Below are positions 8,961 to 16,168 of a stretch of DNA of 17,423 bases, in pieces; position 1 is the stretch's first letter; every line of letters starts with the position of its first letter. The notes beneath the pieces were generated by a model, which was not told where the DNA came from, did no database searches, and saw only the letters and a list, made by a program, of their open reading frames with translations. Location of the stretch: NCBI GenBank assembly GCA_036939755.1, contig JALLAZ010001632.1, forward strand, positions 1 through 17,423, in the 5' to 3' direction. The translations under genes and the position numbers were made by a program. Source of the DNA: Stephanodiscus triporus. Lineage: Eukaryota; Bacillariophyta; Thalassiosirophyceae; Thalassiosirales; Thalassiosiraceae.

Positions 8961-9234
8961 AACTGAATAGATAACAATACAAGCAAACCAAAAACATACT
9001 CCTTTGATAAATTCTCTGATATTAATTTATTCAGTAAAAAGTTATTAAAGATTGTATCCAGATCTTGTCTTGCTCTAAAATCATCTGTTAAACATGTCCA
9101 TGAGTGTATGGAAGTGAATAAAGTTAAAGTAATGAGGTGAGGTATACATCATTGATGACTTTCCATTTGAAAGTCAAATGTCAGATTCCGGAGACTCGCA
9201 GTTAGCGAGCGCGGCTGCAAGCAAAACAAAGCAT
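8961..9234. other. AT-rich tail-to-tail spacer with overlapping inverted repeats
   Basis: This 274-bp spacer lies between convergent genes. At 9157-9180 two inverted repeats overlap: GACTTTC/GAAAGTC (9157-9163 with 9169-9175, 5-base loop) and CATTTGA/TCAAATG (9164-9170 with 9174-9180, 3-base loop). They share the middle arm and cannot form together. They lie 55-78 bases beyond the stop codon of the small plastid protein gene, so they are probably in its 3' UTR. Confidence 0.55.
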
Positions 9235-9618
9235 TTAGTTCTTGCATCCGGGGCATCCGGGAGCATCGCCGGCCTTGGGGCTCGCCGCCCTCGCATCGGC
9301 GTCGGCCTTCTCGGCCATCATGATCGCAAAGCTGACGTCTCCGCGGATGGGATCCTTGTAACGGGGCTCGCCGGGGTAGATCCCGGAGGCGTCAGGGGAG
9401 TTGCTCTTGAAGGTCTCGAAGGGGTTGAAGTTGCGGGTGGAGCGGGGAGAGCTGGGGTTCCACTTGTTGTAGAGGTCCGTCTTGGCTACGTGATCGTAGA
9501 GCTTTTCGTCATACTCACCGTATTCGAAGTTGAGCTTGGTGGGCACGCGGGCGTTCTGGGCGGGTACGAACGCGGAGGCGGAGGCCACAAAGGCGACGGT
9601 GATGATCTTGGTCAACAT
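9235..9618 (-). CDS. Small plastid-targeted protein ending in CPGC, function unknown
   Basis: The 127-residue product starts with a hydrophobic signal-like stretch (MLTKIITVAFVASASAF) whose ASA-FVP motif, with Phe17 at the junction, is the classical diatom plastid-import signature; a short basic transit-like segment follows (QNARVPTK). The mature part (about 110 residues) is Tyr/Asp/Asn/Pro-rich and acidic (EYGEYDEKLYDH, NPFETFKSNSPDASGIYPGEP, positions about 32-86) with no membrane segment, and ends in PGCPGCKN, giving a CxxC pair. I do not recognise the family. The lack of a second hydrophobic targeting segment argues for stroma or a peripheral thylakoid location. It could be a small stramenopile-specific photosystem or antenna-associated subunit, which is inference from composition, size and targeting only. 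It diverges from plastid EF-Ts across a 317-bp promoter region. Confidence 0.85.
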   Translation of the reverse strand: MLTKIITVAFVASASAFVPAQNARVPTKLNFEYGEYDEKLYDHVAKTDLYNKWNPSSPRSTRNFNPFETFKSNSPDASGIYPGEPRYKDPIRGDVSFAIMMAEKADADARAASPKAGDAPGCPGCKN

Positions 9619-9935
9619 GTTGATTGTTGTGTGCTTTTATTGAGTTCAAAAAAATTATGAAGAATGAAGACATGATGAGGAGCAACCATTGTTGTCGACA
9701 GCTCGAAGATCGTAAAAAGCGTGTGGGGCAGGGAAGTCGAAGCAATAAAGTACGTACGTCAAGTTTGCCCTTCCCGCCAAAACACAACATCACCACCTTT
9801 TACCCCTCTCTCCCTCTAGCTCTGTGCTGTGACTCAGCCTTCACTCCGGTCCGTCCACCACCCTCTTCCACGCCTCACTTTGTTTTTTTGTTTATCCTTC
9901 ACCCCACACCCCACAGACCCCCATCAATCTCCGCC
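9619..9935. promoter_or_regulatory. Bidirectional promoter region of two plastid-protein genes
   Basis: These 317 bp lie between the start codons of the small CPGC plastid protein (minus) and plastid EF-Ts (plus). The half near EF-Ts is strongly C/T-rich (9767-9930) and looks like a 5' leader; the start context is CCGCCATGA. The half near the minus gene is A/T-rich. I see no definite TATA box. Shared control of two nuclear genes for the plastid is plausible. Confidence 0.5.
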
Positions 9936-10904
9936 ATGAAGATCGCCGCCGCCCTCGCCCTCACGGCCACCATGGCCACCGCATTCGCGCCGTCCGCCGT
10001 CCCTCTCGCTCGGCGATCTGCCACCTCCCTCCTCGCGGTGTCCACGGCCCAGATCAAAGAACTCCGCGAGCTGACCGGCGCCGGGATGATGGACTGCAAG
10101 AAGGTCCTGACCGAATTCGACGGCGACATCGAGGCTGCCGCCGACGAGCTTCGCAAGAAGGGTCTTGCCAAGGCCGACAAGAAGGCGTCCCGCATAGCCG
10201 CGGAGGGCAAGATTGCCATGGCCAAGGTGGGGGGGAAGACGGTGCTCGTAGAGGTCAACTGCGAGACCGACTTCGTCGCCAAGGACGAGTCGTTTTCCAA
10301 GTTCGCCGAAAAAGTCGCTGGGGCCGCCGCGGCCATGGAGGGAGACAGCGTCGAGTCGCTGATGATGGCCGCTGTCGAGGGGGGTACGGTCGAGGAGGTC
10401 CGCGCCGGCCTAGTGTCCAAGATCGGCGAGAACATCCAGGTCCGTCGAATCGCCGCGCGCGGGAGCGACGCCACCACCACCGGGGCATACATCCACATGA
10501 ACCGCATCGGCGTCCTGGTGGAGATCGAGGGTGGAACCCCGGAGCTCTGCGTCGACGTGGCCATGCACGTGGCGGCCATGAACCCCGCCTACGCCACGAA
10601 GGACGACGTCCCCGCCGAGGACATAGAGAAGGAACGGAAATTCCTCACTGAGCAGGTGGCAGAGAGCGGCAAGCCGGCGGACATCATTAGTAAGATGGTC
10701 GATGGACGCCTTAACAAGTTCCTCGCCGAGAACTGTCTCGTTAGTCAACAATACGTCAAGACGAACGATAGAACCGTCGGGAAGCTCCTCGAGGAGAATG
10801 GTGCTAAAATGATTGGCTTCACTCGGATCGCCGTGGGTGAGGGCATTGAAAAGAAGAAGGACGACTTTGCCGCTGAGGTCGCTGCCATGGCTGCTGGAAA
10901 GTAA
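9936..10904 (+). CDS. tsf: Elongation factor Ts, nuclear-encoded and plastid-targeted
   Basis: EF-Ts is the guanine nucleotide exchange factor that regenerates EF-Tu-GTP; this one should act in plastid translation. The 322-residue protein begins MKIAAALALTATMATAFAP, a signal peptide with an ATA-FAP junction at Phe17 and an Arg/Ser/Ala transit stretch, as in diatom plastid proteins. The mature part starts near residue 36: UBA domain 37-80 with TGAGMMDCKK (47-56) and ELRKKGLAKADKKASRIAAEG, then VNCETDFVAKDESF (107-120), the EF-Tu-contacting core, and YIHMNRIGVLVEIEGG (185-200) typical of the central domain. Mature length (about 285 residues) matches bacterial EF-Ts. The open frame extends upstream to 9624, but the ATG at 9936 is chosen because it gives the targeting peptide and has a good context. 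No intron is needed. Confidence 0.95.
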   Translation: MKIAAALALTATMATAFAPSAVPLARRSATSLLAVSTAQIKELRELTGAGMMDCKKVLTEFDGDIEAAADELRKKGLAKADKKASRIAAEGKIAMAKVGGKTVLVEVNCETDFVAKDESFSKFAEKVAGAAAAMEGDSVESLMMAAVEGGTVEEVRAGLVSKIGENIQVRRIAARGSDATTTGAYIHMNRIGVLVEIEGGTPELCVDVAMHVAAMNPAYATKDDVPAEDIEKERKFLTEQVAESGKPADIISKMVDGRLNKFLAENCLVSQQYVKTNDRTVGKLLEENGAKMIGFTRIAVGEGIEKKKDDFAAEVAAMAAGK

Positions 10905-11106
10905 ACGTGGGATGGAGGCTAGAACAAAACAAAATATTGTAACTTATGTATTCCGTGAAAGTTATTCTGAGAAAGTGATGATGGACAATGAGTCATGTTG
11001 CCTATTTTCACCAATTGATCGCATTTGAGTCTTGCTCCTCCTATTATTCGTTAATCAGGGTTGCGTGGTGATGATAATACAAAACAACGCTTCTCAACTT
11101 CTTGCA
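10905..11106. other. Tail-to-tail spacer
   Basis: This 202-bp AT-rich region lies between the EF-Ts and IQUB-like stop codons. It should contain both 3' UTRs. No gene or repeat is seen. Confidence 0.5.
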
Positions 11107-11977
11107 TCAGGCGTGGTATGCAGCTCCATGGCATGCATCCGAGTTTGATCGTATCACCAACTTGGTGAACTGATTGGATAGGCGTTTTCTCAGTCCCTCC
11201 ATGTATTCTTGTCCCAAATCAGTACCTCGGTGCAGCATCTGCAGCTCTCGATCGAGCAACATGCTCACGTCTTTGGCAAGACTGCTGTGATCGATTGTAT
11301 CGACGAATGTCTTAATTCTACCCAGTAGATCGATTCTCTCTTCAACTTGGAGGATACAACGAAATGAACAACAAAGTTGTGTAAAGATGCGTGATGCTTT
11401 TTTCACGTCCATTCTTACCACTTTCGACCGAACCGTCGAGTTCATCGTGCATTATTTTCATTTCTCTTGCACGACATGTTTCGGGGTTATCCACCGCAAT
11501 GACGATCCCGTCGCTCAACTCCCACTGCTTCGGCTGGCTCATCAATTCCATCACATGCCGAATCTTTTCCTTCTTGCATTTGTCGGTTGCCGAGTTTTTC
11601 AGTTGTTCGATTTTGCGAAGTAGATGAGCTTCTTTTTTCGTTAGCAGCTTCGTCATGTCTTGTTTCTGCCCTTCGTCCCGATCGGAAACCTTAATCTTGC
11701 GCTCCTCTCGACGGCGCCATTTCAGCAACTCGGATTGAAGAGTCGCAAAGTCATCCGGTCGAGTTGGATTGTAGCGCCTCCGCAGACCATCGTGGTCAGT
11801 AGACGGCCTGACATCAACTCCTTCATCATCTTGATGTGGACATGTCAACGTTTCGAGGTCACATTCGTCCGTTTGAATGCCACTGCTAGATACACTTTTA
11901 AGATGATCGACGTGTAAATGAGGATCAGAGTCTTCTTGATTCGTCTGGGAAGATGATTCGGTGTATGATTTTGTCAT
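11107..11977 (-). CDS. IQUB: IQUB-like protein (C-terminal IQUB region only), two exons
   Basis: Exon 1 is 11977-11419, the intron 11418-11346 (73 nt, GTAAGA...AAG) and exon 2 11345-11107; the split codon restores Val187 so that VES-VEERIDLL reads through. The 265-residue product matches the C-terminal half of IQUB (IQ and ubiquitin-like domain protein). Segments seen: TRPDDFATLQSELLKWRRREE (72-92), LLTKKEAHLLRKIEQLK (111-127), QPKQWELSDG (148-157), then the VEERID...LDRELQMLHRG...MEGLRKRL block in exon 2. IQUB proteins act in cilia, where animal IQUB is tied to radial spoke assembly. The N-terminal 65 residues are unlike IQUB; the ubiquitin-like domain and IQ motif of animal IQUB are absent, and no upstream coding exon is visible before the secreted-protein gene. 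It may act in the flagellum of male gametes; this is inference. The match is from memory of the family, not a search. Confidence 0.75.
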
Positions 11978-12124
11978 GTTGTCTGTGATAAATTACACGA
12001 TAAGGGGTGTCTCCGATGCTTTCCTCCCCAGATTCGTTCGAGATTCTTCACTTTTTACAAAGTTTAAATTTTCGCTTCCCAAAAATAATAATCCACCCAC
12101 ACAATAATAAATAAGTAAAACTCA
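11978..12124. promoter_or_regulatory. Divergent promoter between the IQUB-like and secreted-protein genes
   Basis: This 147-bp AT-rich spacer separates two outward-reading start codons. At 12088-12103 it holds ATAATCCACCCACACA, whose exact reverse complement lies at 6745-6760 in another divergent promoter. The element ends 21 bases before the ATG at 12125, so it is probably in the 5' leader or core promoter. Confidence 0.5.
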
Positions 12125-12520
12125 ATGGCCGTCAAAATCGTATCGCTCTTCCTCTTTTCATTCCTATTGCTTCTTGTCAGAGATGGATTAGCAGCTGCAA
12201 TAACAAATGGCGGGGGAGCATTGCGTCGTTATCGATTACTAGATTCGAACGGCATTGTGTACCCGATCTCATCTAATCGCGAGCGGCGCCGAAATCAAAG
12301 TATCTACTACACACTAAATGGAAGGAGGTATTTCGTTATCAAAGAACGACAGGGCAGCAGCGAACCCATCAAGATTGAGAATGCCAGGCGCGAAGGCTCG
12401 CCGACGAATGTTAAGAAGGACGACTCATGCGGCAGCAACAAGCGGAAGCCAGTATTTCTAGACGCAAGCAAGAGGCAAGCATTCAGGGAGTATCATCGGC
12501 TCGGATTGCATCTGCGGTGA
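12125..12520 (+). CDS. Small secreted protein, unknown; terminal segment duplicated downstream
   Basis: The 131-residue product has a clear signal peptide (MAVKIVSLFLFSFLLLLV, cleavage likely near DGLAAA, residues 20-25) followed by a basic, Arg/Ser/Asn-rich mature part with no other hydrophobic segment. I do not recognise a family. A compact central block (RRYRLLDSNGIVYPISSN then YYTLNGRRYFVIKE) looks like a small beta-rich unit. The C-terminal segment DASKRQAFREYHRLGLHLR is repeated immediately after the TGA, in the same frame, as DASKRQAFWEYHRLGLHLR plus its own TGA. Both TGA codons lie inside GTGAGC, a good splice donor, and both copies begin after TTCTAG, a good acceptor, so the last segment may really be one of two alternative exons and the true C-terminus may lie further downstream. 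A simple unspliced end at 12520 is the conservative call. Confidence 0.6.
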   Translation: MAVKIVSLFLFSFLLLLVRDGLAAAITNGGGALRRYRLLDSNGIVYPISSNRERRRNQSIYYTLNGRRYFVIKERQGSSEPIKIENARREGSPTNVKKDDSCGSNKRKPVFLDASKRQAFREYHRLGLHLR

Positions 12521-12629
12521 GCCGCGATATTTTGTGCAAAAGTGATTCTAGACGCGAGCAAGAGACAAGCATTCTGGGAGTATCATCGGTTGGGATTGCA
12601 TCTGCGGTGAGCCGCGATATTTGTGCGAC
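12451..12629 (+). repeat. Tandem imperfect duplication of about 90 bp (possible duplicated exon)
   Basis: Copy 1 is 12451-12540 and copy 2 is 12541-12629, with about nine substitutions and one 1-base deletion. Each contains a 55-nt core (12462-12516 and 12552-12606) flanked by TTCTAG and GTGAGC. Within the 19 shared core codons there are four synonymous codon or base changes (GCA/GCG, AGG/AGA, and both bases of CTC/TTG) against one amino-acid change (Arg to Trp). Confidence 0.9.
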
Positions 12630-13135
12630 AGTGATTGGTGTGCACTTCATGATATGAAGCACTCTACCAAAGTGATAGAGAGAACGAGTACACACCACCA
12701 CCCGATGGACAATGTAGTTATTGTTTGCAAATTTGATTGGACGAATAGAATAATGTTAAGTATGCTTGGTTATTCCAGAGCGGACGAAGAAGCACATGAT
12801 TAATGAGATTTCATGGCTTCGCATCTCATTCAAAAATGGACTGGCGCATTTCCGTTTTTTGGCGTTGGAGATTCTATTCGTCACGGCGGCGCCCTTTCAC
12901 TTTAGCTCTCTGAGATTCGATTCGTCGCGCGCGCGCGGCCTCGTCTCTGTCATGGGATGGGGGGAGAAGATAAAAGAGGGCAAATTCCTTTCCTTCCCCC
13001 CGAAATAATATTTCTCCTACCTTTTACTGGAATCGGTGGTACAAAATGCTACGTATTCCGCAGTCCAGAGCTGTCCTCACCTACAGTTACCCCAAGGAGA
13101 CCCATTTCTGCGTTACGGCGTAAAAGATCTGAACC
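12630..13135. promoter_or_regulatory. Upstream region of RPL19
   Basis: This 506-bp stretch lies between the duplicated segment and the RPL19 start codon. No supportable open frame is seen. A 17-18-base element, GAGATTC(T/G)ATTCGTC followed by C/G-rich sequence, occurs at about 12868 and 12912, 44 bases apart, in the proximal promoter. A (CG)n tract follows at about 12927-12938 and a purine-rich GGGGGGAGAAGATAAAAGAGG at 12959-12979. TTTCTCCTACCTTTTAC (13010-13026) is a pyrimidine tract of the kind found at ribosomal-protein transcription starts. If the secreted-protein gene has a downstream exon, it would also lie here. Confidence 0.45.
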
Positions 13136-14447
13136 ATGGGTGAGTCTAGCCTTGCCGATCCGCCTGCGTCAATGATTTCAATCCAAAGAGGGCTGAGTGA
13201 TGTCGATATGCCCGCGGAGCAATGGTGAACGCTGACGGCGATATCCTCCAGCGACTTGCGCCGCCGGGCTTTTAAAGGTTGCCCTGTCCTCTGCTGTGTG
13301 GTGACGTTGATGCAGTGCTGGGTATCTCGACTCTCGACGGGTTTCGCTGGGATAGAACTATGCAGATTGGCACGACGACCGAGTAGGCTGTGGGATCCCC
13401 GACTAGTCGCGACGCATATTTTTGCATTTTATCTCATGTCGTGTAACTCCCTCTGACGTCCTATGACCCCCCCCCCCCCCCTCTAAACTCTCTCGCACGC
13501 AGTGTCTCTTAAGCTCCAAAAGCGCCTCGCCGCTTCCGTCCTCAAGTGCGGCAAGCGCAAAATCTGGTTGGACCCAAACGAAATCAATGAAATTTCCTTG
13601 GCCAACTCCCGTCGCAACATCGCCCGGTTGCAGAAAGATGGTCTCATCATGAAGAAGCCCACCGTCGTCCACTCGAGGAACCGAGTGAGGGAACGCAATG
13701 AGGCCAAGCGCAAGGGTCGCCACACCGGTGAGTAGCTGTACCCATCTTACCTTCCCTTTGGAGGTATGCTGCACCGGGGGGAATCGTTGGAGCAGCTGAA
13801 TTGCCCTGGGAATTGAATGGCACAAGCATCCCTGAGACCATGTTCTCCCATGTGTTACTTTGATTTTTGGGGCTAGATAACCAGTTTGTCCTGAATTTGG
13901 TTGCACTGTGAAGTGCAGTCAAGACTTGGGCAAAGCCGGCCAGACAACCGGTGTGTCGTTTTCCACGCATGGTCCAAGCTATTTATTTGGGCTGTGTACT
14001 ATTTTTCTCGACCACATCACATCATACGAAAAAATACGGGGGACTTTTGCTTTCGGAGATATTTTCTTGATTTACGCAATCGAACCTTCGCTGATGCAAA
14101 ACGTAATTTCCCTCTAATTTTTAGGCATGGGAAAGCGTCGCGGTACCGCCAACGCTCGTCTTCCCTTCAAGGTGCTCTGGATGCGCCGCATCCGCGTCCT
14201 TCGTCGTCTCCTCCACAAGATGCGCGATGCCAAGAAAATTGACAAGCACATCTACCACACTCTCTACCTCCGCGCCAAGGGTAACCAGTTCAAGAACAAG
14301 CGTGTATTGCTCGAGACCATCCACGCAATGAAGGGCGAACAAGCACAGGCCAAGGCTTTGACTGACCAGGCTGAGGCCAAGAAGAGCAGGGCACGGGCAC
14401 GACTTGCCTCGAGGGCTGCCAAGGAAGCGAAGAAGTCTGAGCAGTAA
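13136..14447 (+). CDS. RPL19: 60S ribosomal protein L19 (eL19), three coding exons
   Basis: A structural protein of the large cytosolic ribosomal subunit. Exon 1 is only ATGG (13136-13139), followed by donor GTGAGT; intron 1 is 13140-13502, ending after a 15-C run and CGCACGCAG. Exon 2 is 13503-13727 ([20 protein letters not shown] through GRHTG), and intron 2 is 13728-14124 (GTGAGT...TTTTTAG). Exon 3 is 14125-14447 ([20 protein letters not shown] onward). Both split codons are rebuilt correctly, giving 183 residues, normal for eukaryotic L19. Family landmarks: [42 protein letters not shown], and the Lys/Ala/Arg-rich C-terminal helix that reaches the small subunit. The tiny first coding exon right after the start codon is a common arrangement in ribosomal protein genes. 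The two introns (363 and 397 nt) are several times longer than the others in this window and may hold regulatory or small RNA elements. Confidence 0.97.
13467..13481 (+). repeat. Run of 15 C in the intron 1 polypyrimidine tract
   Basis: An uninterrupted poly-C stretch lies about 20 bases before the acceptor of RPL19 intron 1. It probably forms part of the polypyrimidine tract; its length is likely variable and prone to sequencing error. Confidence 0.9.
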
Positions 14448-14556
14448 ATAATGAGTTTTTATAGAGAATATTTAGAAACTATGTGTTGTTCATCCGTGTA
14501 TTATAACTAACGGGCAAGTGCGGCGCCACATTAAAGGGAAAATAGGGGACAGACTG
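14448..14556. other. Short tail-to-tail spacer
   Basis: Only 109 bp separate the RPL19 stop from the sulfotransferase stop on the other strand, so the two 3' UTRs must be very short or overlap as antisense RNA. Confidence 0.5.
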
Positions 14557-15678
14557 CTAATCCTGGATTTGTCTTGAGGAAGAAGCCGGCTTTCTGTAGC
14601 CAACCAGAGCCTCCGCATCCCAATCCACGTGATCAATCATATAATCAATGAAATCCTGGTCCATCTCTCTCTTGCGACGGTCCTGAGGCTCGTAGATTTT
14701 GCATTTTTTTGGATTGCGCTTCACTCCAGTTGCACGCTCAATCTTCGTGACCAAGTCCTCCGTACCCGTCTTCAAAAGTTCCTCGTATTGGTAGTGCCAA
14801 AAGCCTTCCACATTGGAATATGTTGCCGACTCCACGAAGTTCCGAATCTTATCCGCTCTCATTTTCAGAATATTCGCGTACGGCTTACCCTCCGGATCGT
14901 TCACCGTCATCTCATAAAATGGCTGATGTTGAGAATACTTATGCTTTCGGTGATCACCCCAATACCCATCTGGATACGGACGAGTGAGGCACGACACAAG
15001 TTCGTGGTAGTGAAAGTTCTCTTGGCATATGCGTCCAGTGTCGTTGTTCATTTTTCTATGATGCTTAAACCACTCTCTGTCCTTGAAGAGTCGCTCGGTG
15101 GTCCATTCCTTCGTAACGAATGACTCCCATGGAAGATCGACGTGAGCAGAGGCGTGATGGGGCACTTCCTTCATGGCCCATGTCCAGCTCAAGGGATCGC
15201 GAAACATGGCAATGGAGAGTGTGTGCGGATGAATTTTTGAAGAATCGTATTGAAACCAATGCTTGTATCGAGATAAGGATCGATGTACCGGAATGGTGTG
15301 ATTGAAGCATAGCCCCAAATGACTTCGCGAAGTCGGAGTAGAGGACAATGACGTGAGAGAGAAGCCAAGCCAATATTGATTAGAGCAGCACGTTGCATTG
15401 AAGGGACGAACTCACCCATATATCCACCGCGTTCCAGAGTTGCGTTCTCCCAATAGAGATATGGATTTGATCGTACCGTCCTTCGGCTCGCGAAAGTCGG
15501 CCATTTCGATGCCCTCTCCGCCATCTTCGTCGTTCGACGGATCATCCACAGCATCCCGGAACGAGGGAAAATAACCCGATAAGATATTCATCTGTTGGAA
15601 GGATATGATGGCAGATCCGACGCATAGGATGACTAAGCTCATCCACAGGCGGATTCCAGCAATCATCGCGGCGTTCAA
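14557..15678 (-). CDS. Type II membrane sulfotransferase
   Basis: Predicted to move sulfate from PAPS to a glycan or similar acceptor, probably in the Golgi lumen. Exon 1 is 15678-15416, the intron 15415-15323 (93 nt, GTGAGT...GAAG) and exon 2 15322-14557; the split Gly88 joins RWIYG to HLGLCFNHT. The 342-residue protein has a short cytosolic tail and a single anchor at about 8-27 (IRLWMSLVILCVGSAIISF), an acidic stem (41-68), then ISLLGERNSGTRW (73-85), the 5'-phosphosulfate-binding loop. AMFRDPLSW (126-134) follows, the 3'-phosphate-binding motif with Arg129. The remainder includes ILKMRADKIRNF and FWHYQYEELL, typical of the C-terminal part of the fold. Substrate is not deducible. Met5 (15666) is an alternative start. 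It shares a 490-bp divergent promoter with the PC-esterase-like gene. Confidence 0.85.
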
Positions 15679-16168
15679 TGGTTTCTTCCCTGGATCTTCT
15701 CACTTTATTTCTCTCTATTGGTGTCAAGGTGGTGCGATAGAGCAAACCCCGGGGTTTATGGAGTCCCGACGTTACTATCTTTTGTGTCAAAGCAAAGCCT
15801 CCACCATTATTTCTTCACTTTCGTCGGTTTCGTGGACGAGGGAATGATGTTGGGATGGTAGAATCCGAAAAATCGTTGGAAAAATGATGCCCATAATTTT
15901 GTCTGATTCAAACCCCATTTTATTTCCCCATAAATAAGCCCAGCAAACGGTCGTCGGCGGGACCCGCGGAGTCTCCACGCGAACGAAGAAGACCAGCAGG
16001 TCTGTCCATCCTTTTTTGCCCACACGAAGCCTCAAAATGCAAAATGGTTTTGTCCTGGTGGCCGGTGCCGCCGGCCGCGCGGCCGCGGGTTCGGCGTTCA
16101 GTGACGGAGAATCCCCCGCTTCCCCGGTAAGCATGTGAAAAATCGGGAGCAACATCCTCCGCCACCGA
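15679..16168. promoter_or_regulatory. Divergent promoter of the sulfotransferase and PC-esterase-like genes
   Basis: This 490-bp spacer separates two outward-reading start codons. It includes a GC-rich core with a perfect 14-base palindrome CGGCCGCGCGGCCG at 16072-16085, embedded in GCC/CGG-rich sequence. A long open frame on the minus strand here (15787-16275) has no protein-like features and overlaps the start of the plus gene, so I treat it as chance. Confidence 0.5.

Noticed and set aside
9624..9935. Upstream in-frame extension of EF-Ts
   Set aside because: It would place about 100 unrelated residues before a clear signal/transit peptide; the ATG at 9936 fits plastid targeting.
12621..12803. 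60-residue open frame after the duplicated segment
   Set aside because: No signal, domain or coding signature; kept only as possible downstream exon territory.
13403..13970. Minus-strand open frames over RPL19
   Set aside because: Antisense to RPL19 exons and introns, without recognisable content.
13728..14124. Small RNA in RPL19 intron 2
   Set aside because: Only scattered short hairpins (for example near 13903-13918) and isolated box-like motifs; no consistent C/D or H/ACA layout.
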